Positions 34,201 to 44,005 of a stretch of DNA of 64,000 nt are shown in pieces; positions within the stretch are counted from its first letter, which is position 1; every line of letters starts with the position of its first letter. This DNA comes from Gymnothorax reevesii. Its lineage: Eukaryota > Chordata > Actinopteri > Anguilliformes > Muraenidae. A model generated the notes under the pieces. That model was not told where the DNA came from and ran no database searches. It saw only the letters and a list, made by a program, of their open reading frames with translations. The stretch lies in assembly GCA_029721435.1 (NCBI GenBank), contig CM056580.1:72441367-72505366 (forward strand), written 5' to 3'. The position numbers and the translations under genes are program-made.

Positions 34201-36011
34201 ACCAAGCTTGGGCTCTGGCTAAACAACATCTCTCGTTGGCACAAGACACGATGAAACGGCAGTTTGATTCCAAAGCTGTTGCCCGTTCATTTCTCCCTGG
34301 GGACCAAGTGTTGGTGTTGTTGCCCGTCCCTGGTTCGTCCCTGTCGGCTCGATTCGCTGGTCCCTATGAGATCGAAAAGAAGCTTGGTGAGGTTGATTAT
34401 GTGATACGCACACCCGACCGTAAACGGAAAACTCGGGTATGTCATGTCAACATGCTGAAATTGTACAGTTCACAGACCGCTACCCAACCTGATCCAGTCA
34501 CTTCATGTGTCACCGTTTCAAAGCTGTCTCTGTCCGGCCCAGATGAGGATGGCTTAGTGTTAAGAAACGCGCCCCAGCAATGTGCCCGTCTGATTAATTC
34601 CGAAGTTTTAGCCGCCTTGCCAACACATCTCCACTATTTGCCAGACTCCCATAGGGACGATATCACTCAGCTGATTCTAAAGCATCCCTCCTTGTTTAGT
34701 GACACTCCTTCCCAGACCACCGTTGTACAGCATGACATAAATGTGAAGGATGCTACCCCGATTCGACAACATCCTTATAGAGCGAATGCTTTCAAGCGGG
34801 AGATTATGAAAAAAGAGGTACAGTACCTGTGCGAGAATGGGTTAGCTAAGCCTAGCGCCAGTCCCTGGAGCTCTCCTTGCTTGTTAGTCCCGAAGCCAGA
34901 TGGTACATTTAGATTTTGTACGGACTTCAGAAAAGTAAATTCAGTCACTGTTCCCGACTCTTACCCGCTTCCTCGTATGGAGGATTGTATTGACTGCCTT
35001 GGGTCTGCTCAGTTTGTAAGCAAACTTGATTTACTGAAGGGTTACTGGCAAGTGCCCTTGACATCCCGAGCGTCTGAAATATTCGCTTTCGTAACCCCAG
35101 ATGATTTCCTACAGTATTCTGTAATGGCATTCGGCATGTGTAATGCGCCGTCCACGTTCCAACGGTTGATAAACACTGTTCTAGCTGGTCTTCCGAACTG
35201 TAAGGCGTATCTGGATGACGTTGTGGTCTTTTCTAAAAGCTGGCCAGAACACATAGCCATTCTCTCTGATGTTTTCGAAAGACTTGCACAGGCTTCTCTG
35301 ACTTTGAATTTGGCAAAGTGTGAGTTTGGGAAGGCGACACTCACTTACCTAGGGATGACGGTTGGCCAAGGTCAAGTTCGACCGGTCGAAATTAAAATTG
35401 CTGCCATCATTGCCTATCCTGTGCCCAGCACAAGGCGTGAACTCCGTAGGTTTCTCGGGATGGCGAGCTATTACCGGAGTTTCTGCAGAAACTTTTCTAC
35501 AGTTGCTGCCCCTCTTACTGACCTCTTGAAGCCCTCCAGTCCCTTTTTATGGTCTAGTGCTTGTCAAAATGCATTTGAGAGTGTCAAAGCCCTTTTGTGT
35601 TGTACGCCTGTCCTTGCAGCTCCTGAGTTTTCCATCTCTTATAAGCTGGAAGTTGATGCAAGCGCCCTGGGAGCCGGGGCCGTGCTTCTCCAGGAGGACA
35701 CGGATGGAATTGATCACCCCATCTGTTTTTTCTCCCGCAAGTTTCTCAAACACCAGCTTGCCTATTCCACCATTGAGAAAGAAGCGCTAGCCCTGCTTCT
35801 TGCCCTCCAACACTTCGAGGTGTATCTAGGATCCAGCTCAACTCCAATCACGGTCTTTACGGATCATAACCCATTAACTTTTTTAAACCGTATGTATAAC
35901 CATAACCAGCGTTTAATGCGCTGGTCCCTCATTCTCCAAAATTACAGTCTGGACATAAGGCATAAAAAGGGGGTTCAGAATTTAGTGGCGGATGCTTTGT
36001 CCCGTGTGTAA
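31299..36011 (+). CDS. gag-pol: Gag-Pol polyprotein, Gmr1-type domain order
   Basis: A single 1570-residue frame. Residues about 124-172 are a charged coiled-coil-like stretch. About 205-365 are a capsid region resembling SCAN domains. 404-417 are a CCHC zinc knuckle (CFYCHKMGH...C). The protease motif DTGA starts at D478. The integrase has its zinc-binding residues H716, H723, C750, C753, catalytic D787, D846, E882 (D-35-E spacing) and a GPY motif at 1021-1023. Reverse transcriptase follows with D1244 and YLDD at 1304-1307, then RNase H with D1453 and a terminal ADALSR. Integrase lies before RT, the reverse of ordinary gypsy elements and the hallmark of the Gmr1 group first described in Atlantic cod. 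No frameshift separates gag from pol. All catalytic residues I checked are present. The start is the first ATG after the primer site. Confidence 0.95.
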   Translation: MAFVLRKFLASPSIHELELCRKADLLAIAEHFGLSLSGSMVKKEIRLAVLAVLVESGLLEQEPDSVGGDLVHRVVTPSGAAVDLPGSPQAGGEPVPTGTAQRPPPTLPRFDPFSPVSPTSSPTAAHLKIRLARLKMEADEKAKAQEFEFQLAVRKLELEAETKVKLRQLELENFSANVTSLPSSGNTDTLPSMSRSGSIDISRQVALVPPFRETEVDAYFTAFERVAIALQWPIDVWSTLLQSKLCGKAQTVVSALSLEDSMQYEKVKAAVLRAYELVPEAYRQKFRNYKKISSQTYVEFAREKAILFDKWCSATGTVDFGSLRELLLLEEFKKCLPERVLVYLNEQKTASYSEAAVLADEFSLTHKPLFVSRIEKPAAENCMAVGPGAERTVSVGKSRDSQECFYCHKMGHVIADCLMLKRKQAASQTKSVNFVRTLSGGLLNEDETQSSYQPFLCDGFVSLTGEPDGQKPVRILRDTGAAQSFILADVLPFSRHSSCGSSIIVQGIEMGFVTVPLHTVHLQSDLVSGFYKVAVRDALPVAGVSFILGNDIAGEKVHPVLEVLNRPQLSDPVCSEVFPVCALTRAQARKRGEQVVLSDTVLAPLLLSDTGSIPSSDTLVETKVKGVKSVFDSALQIPATREQLISAQRRDPTLKKLFSAVGSPEKGEEKSVTYFLEDGLLLRKWSPVTSSASEWSTVYQIVLPDVFRHQVLALAHDNSWSGHLGINKTYDRVLRHFFWPGLKSSVAQFCKLCHVCQVAGKPNQVVPPAPLRPIPVMGEPFENIIVDCVGPLPRTKSGNQFLLTIMCTATRFPEAVPLRNITTKAVVKALTKFFATFGFPRSVQTDQGTNFLSRLFKQVLQSLAVTHKVSSAYHPESQGALERWHQTLKSVLRKYCLETGKSWDEGVPFALFALRESRQESLGFSPAELVFGHTMRGPLKMLKEQFLNAPSPKTSVLDYVSQFRERLHQAWALAKQHLSLAQDTMKRQFDSKAVARSFLPGDQVLVLLPVPGSSLSARFAGPYEIEKKLGEVDYVIRTPDRKRKTRVCHVNMLKLYSSQTATQPDPVTSCVTVSKLSLSGPDEDGLVLRNAPQQCARLINSEVLAALPTHLHYLPDSHRDDITQLILKHPSLFSDTPSQTTVVQHDINVKDATPIRQHPYRANAFKREIMKKEVQYLCENGLAKPSASPWSSPCLLVPKPDGTFRFCTDFRKVNSVTVPDSYPLPRMEDCIDCLGSAQFVSKLDLLKGYWQVPLTSRASEIFAFVTPDDFLQYSVMAFGMCNAPSTFQRLINTVLAGLPNCKAYLDDVVVFSKSWPEHIAILSDVFERLAQASLTLNLAKCEFGKATLTYLGMTVGQGQVRPVEIKIAAIIAYPVPSTRRELRRFLGMASYYRSFCRNFSTVAAPLTDLLKPSSPFLWSSACQNAFESVKALLCCTPVLAAPEFSISYKLEVDASALGAGAVLLQEDTDGIDHPICFFSRKFLKHQLAYSTIEKEALALLLALQHFEVYLGSSSTPITVFTDHNPLTFLNRMYNHNQRLMRWSLILQNYSLDIRHKKGVQNLVADALSRV

Positions 36012-36060
36012 TGCAAAAAAAATTTTGGGACGTGTTATGCAAACCCCTTAGGTTTGTTTT

Positions 36061-36071
36061 AGTGGTGGGAG
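36061..36071 (+). other. Polypurine tract
   Basis: AGTGGTGGGAG lies directly before the 3' LTR, in the place of the plus-strand primer. It is short and has two pyrimidines, so it is a weak match by sequence alone; position is the main evidence. Confidence 0.6.
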
Positions 36072-36820
36072 TGTTACGGAAAAACTTTTTTTTTTCTCCC
36101 TTCTGTAAATCGTTTTCCCTTTTGGATGTATTGTGTGTGCTTTTCTGTTGCTGTTTGTTTGTTGCCAGGTTCGTCTCCGACTATCCCATTCTTCGTCCAT
36201 CAAGCCGTCCATCATTTGCATCACTTATTCCTCCTCCGTCAGCTGATTCTCCGTCAGCCAGTCCGGTGCTGCCCCGTTCGTGGGATAATGTTTAAATATT
36301 ACGAAGTCCTGCCCGTGCCCCAGCTATGTTTGCTCGTTCGATGTTTTGTGGTCTGTCTGTTCAGTGTGTGTGTCGGGGAAATAACTTGGTCAAGGGTAGA
36401 CGGGGGCCCTTATACTCTCCACACGCACGTAGGTATTCTTTTTTCGTTGTCTAGTCCACTAGTTTAGCGGCAGCTGCCACCCTCTGTATTTTGGTTTTCG
36501 GCGCATATGTTAGGGTAGTTAGTTATTTTATTTTGTTAATATTTTAGTTAGTACTGCACTTTTGTTTTTCTAGAAGTTTTGTTTTATTCCTTTCGTTTAT
36601 TTGGCAGTGCTTTAGACCTTTTTATTTTCCCCTAACTTTGTTTTGTAAATACTTTTGTAAATAGATTAATTATTGTTCACCTGTCCTTCACCTTTGTACG
36701 GCTTATTGTAAATACACTTTTTGCACCCGATTTCCGTCTTCCCTGCCTTTTAATTCCACCGAGCGCTATATTCATAAATTAAAAGTTCTACTTTTTTGAA
36801 CATCATCCCAAGACGTAACA
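36072..36820 (+). repeat. 3' LTR of the Gmr1-like element, 749 bp
   Basis: Starts TGTTACG and ends CGTAACA, a perfect 7-base inverted pair with TG...CA termini. It begins 60 bases after the gag-pol stop. The interior is T-rich with no coding. The adjacent bases TTGGG start the second copy of the 392-bp host repeat. Confidence 0.9.
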
Positions 36821-37212
36821 TTGGGTAACCCATGAATACTCAAATTTGGCTTCTGTGCAAAGGGGTTAACAAAATAGTCAAGCACATTATTCTGTGCTCT
36901 GCTTTTTTGTAAAACGGTAAATTCAAAAATTCATGGATAACAACAATAATTATATTTTAGCATTAAAAATATCATTTCACTAAAACAGCTTGCGCATACT
37001 GGTGGATTAACCATTACAGACACATGAAAAATGACTTGGTAATTACCAACACTGTGGCATAAACCTTACATAGGGTGGTGGTCGAATAAATTTGATAAGC
37101 ACTACATGTATTAGAAACTAGACTTGAAAATGACTGTTTGATCATAAAGGTGCAGTTCTCCAGTTTAAAATAGCTTTAAAATATCAGGATCACAATCACA
37201 ATCAGAATGCCT
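36821..37212 (+). repeat. 392-bp host direct repeat, copy 2
   Basis: Same segment as 30797-31188. It is followed by TTATTGTCATTGTATGT, host sequence that copy 1 lacks, so host left flank plus one copy plus right flank reconstructs a simple empty site. Confidence 0.95.
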
Positions 37213-37611
37213 TTATTGTCATTGTATGTAGTGCATACAACAAAAGTTCATGACTCTCTGATAAAACCAAAAACTGCGCAACATACACCCTCATTTTACA
37301 CACTTACAAACCCCACACACATAACAACAGATTAATGTCCTTTTGGCATTACTAAAAGCAGTGAGTAAATACATGTAACCATATCTGTAAAAATTATTAA
37401 TATAAAAATAAATAAACATGTTTCTGTCAGTAATAGTTTTTGATTCAGAGCTTTTTGTAACAATAGTCAAAACAGACAGAATTTCAGCCACTTGCCTGTA
37501 GGGAGAAAGGGGATATAAATTGATGTCAGTGGACATCCTGACACTTGAGAATGAAATATCTCGATTCAATGAATCTACTCACATAGACTTGCAAGATTAT
37601 GGAACAATTAT
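37213..37611. other. Intergenic; possible LINE 3' end
   Basis: GAATGCCTTTATTGTCATTG at 37203-37222, read on the minus strand, resembles the 3' tail of fish L2-type repeats (ACAATGACAATAAAGGCATT). The rest is AT-rich with no feature. Confidence 0.3.
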
Positions 37612-37940
37612 CCATCCATCCATCCATTCTCTACACCGCTTCTTCCTCAGTAGGGTCATGGGGGAGCTGGAGCCTATCCCAGCTGACTCTGGGCAGGAAC
37701 CCACCTGAGAAAGCTCACCATTCCATCTCATGGGCACACTCATCATTCGCTCTCACACTCATACCTATGGGCAATTTAGCATCTCTAGTTAGCCAAACAT
37801 GCATATCTTTGGACTAAGGGAAGAAATCATAGCACCCAGAGGAAACCCATCCAAACATGCGGTTTCACAAAGAAAGGCTCCAGACCTGATTCGAACCCAA
37901 GACCTTCTTGCTGTGAGGCAAGGCCACTCTGCCACCCTTT
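37612..37940 (-). repeat. Mermaid-like repeat, minus copy
   Basis: Begins with CCATCCATCCATCC, then words complementary to the copy at 11466-11730 (for example CACCGCTTCTTCCTCAG, AGCCTATCCCAGCTG and CTTTGGACTAAGG). The GATTCGAACCCAAGACCTTC near its 5' side looks like a degenerate tRNA-type B box on the minus strand. Confidence 0.7.
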
Positions 37941-39128
37941 AGAAGACTTCTTTTAAATAAATTTTGCTCGTGATATCCCTGTTGCTAAGTCTTCCCCAGA
38001 GCCATGTGAGAAGATCCTGGCAATTTACCATGGTCCAGAAATATGACCACTGGGAATTTATATGAGGTTGCCCGTAAGTAGTAGCCAACGCAAATTTGTG
38101 GCAAATGCACTAATCTAAATTGCATAACTTGGGTCAAAATTTATAATGAGAGCAATTTTGTTTGTGACTGTACATCATGCCAGCAGACTTTGCCCTAAGG
38201 TGATAACATGCATCCCTATGCACCCTGCAAACTGAGGACTGTTTTGGAAATGTTTAGGCAGAAGTGGTATAATAATTGAACAAATTACATGCAGATCAAT
38301 CCAAATTTCACTACAGGCCTTTGAGAAGGTATTCGGAATGAATAATTTATAGGCAATGCCAGAAACACTCTAACTTCATCCCAACTTCAAAGAGATTTGC
38401 TATTGCAGCAAGATTCAGTATACCTTTGAGTTTTCATTTTAATTAAACGCTTGATTAAGTCCAATTAATTGAAGCTAATCAGAATAATATCCCAGGATTA
38501 CACCACAGTCCTTTTAAAATTAATGCAGGTGTAAAGTCTGACCCTCAGGCATATTTAAATGGACTTGAATTCTCTGACAGCTGGACAATTATGCTTCATA
38601 TAAAGTAATTTGTCATAATTCTGTTCTTGATTCTTCTTATCGTCTTTTTAATGGATCGTGAATGAAATCTAATTCAAATTCCTTCAATTAATTTGTCTCT
38701 ACTCAATACCACGAATGATGATACTTAAATGTTTTAGCAATAGTATATGGACTTTCAGATCTGTAAGTTATATGACATACTAATCCAGTGCTTTAATATG
38801 TGCCCTGGCATCAGCTCCTTAAATTATATTTAATTATTTGACTGAAAAAAACATTTGACAGGTGCATATATTCCATATTGTGTTAAATATTAATGCGGTT
38901 CCAGAGAATGAAGTATGACAATCATTAATGACTGATTTTCCAACTGAATTAAATGTTTTAGTATTCAAATAAGGTATTAGAAATGAAAAGCGAAATCTGG
39001 GTCCAAAAATGGCATTACCTTCTGACATACACAATGCTCAAATTTTAACTTCCATTTTCATTCTTTATACTACATAATAAAGTTAATCCTACATATTTAT
39101 CAACCCTTTGGCAACACCCATAAACATG
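37941..39128. other. Intergenic, nothing recognised
   Basis: AT-rich, short chance frames only. Confidence 0.5.
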
Positions 39129-39236
39129 CTGGGGTGTGTTTCCCAAAAGCGTAGTTGCTAAATTCGTTTGTACATTCACAGTCAATGAGCCCAAGTGCGT
39201 GAGTTAGCATCTGTGATTTTGGGAAATGCATCCCAG
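39129..39236. mobile_element. Short palindromic MITE, 108 bp
   Basis: CTGGGGTGTGTTTCCCAAAAG is mirrored by TTTTGGGAAATGCATCCCAG. ATG precedes and nearly follows the element. The same family is fragmentary at 25999-26045. Confidence 0.65.
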
Positions 39237-40625
39237 GATGGGTAAATTATTGATTTTCCTTCATTTGTTAAATATTGTTTCAAGTAGCACTGTACATCAT
39301 GACATCAGAACCATTGAAAATTTCTCAAGTAATACAGGGCACTGAGATAAATTCTCTTTTTCAGCTGTCTTTGGCATTAAAACCAAAAATAAATTTCATA
39401 TTCATCAGTGTTGTTCCTATTTATTTCATTCATAAAGTTATTTTTTGCGGCATTGTGAATGTTGTGTTTTTTTATGAATAAGTGTCACTCCAAAACTGCA
39501 ATTTTAGCATCTCGCAGCATGCTACATTTTTTAGCCACAGGTACCTCATGATGCATTTTCAAATCAAAACTGCTGCTAAACTACGGCATGTATCATCATG
39601 AAATTTTCTGGCCAATCAGAAGAAGCCTTACATATTCCTGTGGACAAGTCAAACAACTTCCATAGGGGAAAAAATTTGCAGAGAAACTTTCCCGAAGTTG
39701 CCAGCAAAATGGCATGCTGTGCAGCATCTCTTTTGTCAAGGACATGTAAGTACGGTTTATTAATTCACATAGAATTGAAATGTAGTCATGCCAATGGTTG
39801 CTTTTCAATATTTATTGGGAAAAAGCACTTTGAATGTAACGAAAAATCCTCAACAAGTTTGCAATATTCATAGTTTTCAGTCATGTGATTGCTGCGTACC
39901 CCTGGAGGGCAAAACATTGTTTCATTATAGCGGGTAATATTTGACATTCCACAGAGCAGCCTCGTTATTCTGTCATTTTCTATTTTATTTGTTTCAACCC
40001 CCGGACATATACATTACTTCTCTAAAGGAGAACAAGATGTTAAGAAACATCACGTTAAAGGCATTTGTAATCCACATGCAGTGCCTGACGCAGTAAGCCT
40101 ATTTTAAAACAGTTAGCCAAGTCTCTAATGTTACCCTGGCTCCACTTCAGCAATTTTCATGTTTTAGATAGCAAGGTGTCTTATGGAGAGTCTTTCCATT
40201 AAACTGATGCCAGGAGAAATACATGCTAAAGTACAGATACAGTAAAACAGGCATATTACGGAATGCATTGGACCGGCTCTTATTGTCCGTTATGAGCGAA
40301 ATCGTCCATTTGCATAAAACTGACAAAATCCGTTCATACGCATAAGGGAGATTTTATCCACTATATGCGTGTAACAGATTATATCCATGTATGAATTTAT
40401 ATATGTAGCCTATGCTTTGTGTATAAGGATCGGAACAACTACATTCTGAAGTGTGCGTACCGGTACCGGCCTGTTGTCTTCATTAGAGCGTCTTTGCCCT
40501 GACACAATGGATGAAAGGATGATACTGCGTGTTGCTCCAACTGTGATGAATGAAGAGGACTAAAAATGTAAAGAGCATGGAAACCTTTGCTTCATTATAG
40601 CAGTGTTTTCGTGTTTTGTTTCAGT
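39237..40625. other. Intergenic, nothing recognised
   Basis: No domain, RNA gene or bounded repeat seen. A 91-codon frame at 39598-39873 has no recognisable motif. Confidence 0.45.
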
Positions 40626-41116
40626 TGTAATGTGGAAAAAAGCCACTAGATGGCAGTATTGACTATTTTTTTTGTTAAGCCAGTCTGGAGCTAGGTTTTG
40701 GGCATGTCCTGGGCATGTCTGAGAAGGGAAGTCCCAGAGAATTGAAAAAGTCTGGAAGGTGGAAGGGGGCTGCAAAAGAGTATATAAGGAGAAAAATTTA
40801 GAGAGTAAAGTAGTAGGAGAAATTGCATGGAGAAGGATACATTTGACCAGACCTCTCACTCTTTTCAAGACCTGTGAAGTTTTTTGTGGATTTTTGCCTG
40901 TGTTGGAGCCTTTTCCTTTCCCAGGACATCACCCAGCAAACCATCTCAAGGGACTGTAAATATATATATATATATTTGTATATGTCAATCTTGGTCGGTA
41001 GGATAAATTGTAGGTTAGTTGTTAGTCTTTGTTTAATTAAATCTGTTTAAGTTTTAAAATTTTGTCCGTCATCCCTTCCTGTTTTATATGTCATAACAAA
41101 TTGGGGCCATAACAGA
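40626..41116 (+). mobile_element. Solo LTR, TGTAATG...ATAACA family, copy 1
   Basis: Starts TGTAATGTGG, contains GAGTATATAAGG (TATA box, about 40778-40789) and an ATTAAA word near 41036, and ends GGGGCCATAACA(GA). It is alignable from end to end with the inverted copy at 49927-50424. No target duplication is visible, so this copy may be older. Includes an (AT)n run at about 40960-40980. Confidence 0.7.
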
Positions 41117-41373
41117 GTACACACCCAAAGCCATTTTCACCTATTCCACCCGGTCGTCCTTTGTTGCCATGTCACTAAGGTTTGAAAGTCACCATTTCAC
41201 GCTGCTTGGTTGCTTGGCTAACAATAGGACAGCGCTCTCGTTAGAGGCATGTGACGTCAGCGCTAGAACACAAATCAGCGTGCAGGCGGCGCCAGGCGCA
41301 CATGAACAGCCATAATTTCCGTTCAGCCATTGACTCGCGTTGTTTTGATTGTTCAAAAAGCTAGAAGATTAAC

Positions 41374-41530
41374 AATGGTTCAGCGTTGTGCTGTCAAATT
41401 CTGTGGAAATTCTGATATAACCTAGTACATAGAATTCACCTACCCATCTCACAATTCACCTCTTCCGACAAGCAACTGTAGCTCAGACTAATTGGTAAAA
41501 CCGACGAGAGTATAATTCATTTTTGAAAGC
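41374..41530 (+). pseudogene. THAP-type zinc finger remnant
   Basis: ATGGTTCAGCGTTGTGCTGT opens MVQRCAVKFCGNSDIT then a stop. MVxxCAxxxC is the start of THAP domains (C2CH DNA-binding fingers found in P-element-type transposases and host factors). In another frame, LRLIGKTDES near 41485 resembles the later part of the domain. The frame is broken, so a functional protein is not expected unless splicing repairs it. Confidence 0.4.
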
Positions 41531-42210
41531 CTTATTATACATTGCAGTATGAAATTATCCAGCGTTTTCTTCCGCACATTAATGACAACGAAAAATATCA
41601 ATGCATGGTCATAATTTCTGCACTCGTGTAGCTGGTGAAACAGCACAGATTTGCAAAAATAAGTTTGTGAGGATCATTGAGCAATGAGCCATGAGAATAC
41701 GTTCTATTGTCTGGATGTAGTGACAGCTGAAGTGCAGTGTTAGGTACGATGCACAGCTAAGTGATGGCAAAAATAATTGCCGCAAAATTAATGAAAGTTT
41801 TTGATTTTTTTGCAGATTGTCATCCTTACGAAGTCACATGAATTATATCAACATAGCCGATAGGCAATCGCTTTGTCATTAGCATTTCTTAATCATTATG
41901 TGTCATGCATTGGTGGTGGTTGTTCAGTTAATAAATGGTTTGATTGTTAATCAGGCAAACTTGACCGCAAACAGTTTAAGAGCAAATATGCGTGAAAGGG
42001 TGATGTAACTGAAGGCCTTCCTGACATCTGACGGCACGCCACTTTATGGAGCTAATAGTCCAATATATTTGCGGAGATTGGGGATGTTAAAGTGTGTCAA
42101 GTCATTCCTTATACAGTTGATTAATTTACTATTGTTTTCAAATAAACTTTACTGTCATTCAAACTATAGGAAAATAATATACCAAGTCATAGAGCCAATG
42201 CAATCCTGTG

Positions 42211-42426
42211 TTAATACTGCATAATCAGAAACTGTATCAGCTGCCCCGCTTTGTCCTGGATTTCTTGGCTTGTTAGTGGCTCATACATGTAGGGTTGAGG
42301 ACCACTGTATTCCTCCGTAACTCCCACATCAATAGCTAATTCTGGGTCTCTTGATTCCTCTTCGCTCCAGTCTTGAAAACTCTCACCAGAATTCCCGATA
42401 GATTCACTAAAACTGTGTGACACCAT
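42211..42426 (-). CDS. Acidic 71-residue frame, unknown
   Basis: The frame starts 20-odd bases inside the right inverted repeat. It is rich in Glu, Asp and Ser and contains YSGPQPYMYEPL. I recall PYxYEPL-like stretches in fish proteins annotated as P2X7-like or transposon-associated, but I cannot assign a function. It may be a first exon. Whether it is expressed is unknown. Confidence 0.3.
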   Translation of the reverse strand: MVSHSFSESIGNSGESFQDWSEEESRDPELAIDVGVTEEYSGPQPYMYEPLTSQEIQDKAGQLIQFLIMQY

Positions 42427-42466
42427 GTTGACCTTGTCTGTTTGTGTTCTAGCGCTGATGTCACGT

Positions 42467-44005
42467 GTACTTCGGGTGCGCTCAGGCCAGGGTCAGCATC
42501 TTCCGCCGGAGGTGATCTATAAATTTAATTTGCAGCGATCTGCGATCAACTTTTGAAAAAAAAAAGAGAAGTTTTGAGATCTTTGAGTAATTAGCCCCTT
42601 TGTAATTACACTCTGCACATGTGCGATTTCCCTGTATTGAACTTTCATGAAAGGTCATTTGTACAAAAACACAAATTTCAGCTCTTTATTGTAATGATGA
42701 GCTCACGTTGAATAACAATATTGAGGTTGAAAATTACGCTGCACATGAGCTTAGCTCCTTCCTAGATTATCATTGGCGAGAATTTGTTTGGAATTTCATA
42801 ATGGTTAAGTTTTATGTACGGTTTTCAAGAATTAAGTGGATATGATGTATAAATTTTGATGCTTGCATCTTAAGCAGTGGAGTGGCTGTAACTGTCCTTA
42901 GTTAATGTGGGTAATTCAATTAATGAGGGCTATCCAATATTTTTTATTACACCTTTTGCTGTTCATTACTAGAAGCGTGAAGGTATAGTAATTTAAGCGA
43001 GGAGACAATTAACTTGGAAGCATTTCAATTAAGTCAGTTTGCATTACGACGTATTCCTTAATACGAACAAGCATTGATTTGTAGGTGAACATTAAGATTA
43101 TGTTGTATTCGTCTGCTACTGGTAAAGTGAACTGAGTTATTTAAGCTGGTAAATTTGAAATAGTATTAACAGGTGCATTTCCATTACATCGCAAGCAGTC
43201 CGACTGCTGCTTGCACGTTTAACGCAAACTTTGCTTCCCGGTGTCTCCCAAACAACGGGAACAGTGAGCTCTTAATGTTGAACATGATATGACAATTTAT
43301 TGAGAACATCCAATTTTCAGGCCTGCAATGCTACTTCAAGATTGATCAGACAAGATGAGTGTCTCAGATCTTTAAACTATTTTTGAGACTAATTGAAGAT
43401 GACCCAAGTAATCGCAAAATTCAGTTTTTAAATAATTTCATTTTTGGAAGGAGAAAAGTGATACATCCATACACGACCTTAAAAGAAACAATGATTGCAC
43501 CCTTTGTCACTAAATCAACCAATTTAACTATTTTAATCGATAATTGGGTTCACACACCCGGCACTCTCTTAAGAAATTAAAGAATAGATGAGAAACATCT
43601 ATTAGTCTGGAAATGGCTTTTGAGCTGTTGCCACGATTCCGGGGCTCCAGCAAACTTTGGTGAGAGCCATTTTCTACAAATTGAGAAAACTGAAGAGTGC
43701 TGAGCCTACCCAGGAGTGGCCGGCTGACCAAATTCCTCCAAGAGCATATCAAAAACTGATCTATAAGGTCATGAAAAACCACACTAATATCTTATGAACT
43801 GCAGATCTCACTTGCCTCAGTTCAAGAAGACCTATTTTGCTATATTTCCAAATCTATATTTTGATCTTAGACTCACCTAGAGTACTCCTAATCATTCAAA
43901 GTCCAAAACAGGGTCCTTTCTTAGCTCATACTGCCATCCTCAAAAAAACCCATTTGAAGTCCATTGTAGTCTCTGCCTGAAACACCTCATTGGGGTGGCT
44001 CTTCC
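42467..44005. other. Intergenic, nothing recognised
   Basis: AT-rich. Small overlapping frames at 43359-43782 have no recognisable motif. Confidence 0.45.

Larger units (their letters stand above)
31189..36820 (+). mobile_element. Gmr1-like gypsy retrotransposon lacking its 5' LTR
   Basis: Contains in order an 11-base leader, a tRNA-Pro-type primer binding site, one long gag-pol frame, a short polypurine tract and a 749-bp 3' LTR. No copy of the 3' LTR stands upstream of the primer binding site; host DNA that also follows the 3' LTR is there instead. Without a 5' LTR this copy lacks its normal promoter and could not complete a standard retrotransposition cycle. The intact frame suggests a recent arrival. 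Confidence 0.9.
41248..42466. mobile_element. Possible inverted-repeat element with inward reading frames
   Basis: GTGACGTCAGCGCTAGAACA (about 41250) is mirrored near 42440-42466 as GTGACATCAGCGCTAGAACA on the minus strand, with ACAAA following in both. Just inside each repeat is a start codon pointing inward: a THAP-like frame on plus and an acidic frame on minus. The repeats include a CRE-like TGACGTCA (left) or TGACATCA (right). The element boundaries and target duplication were not resolved, so transposon status is inference. Confidence 0.4.
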
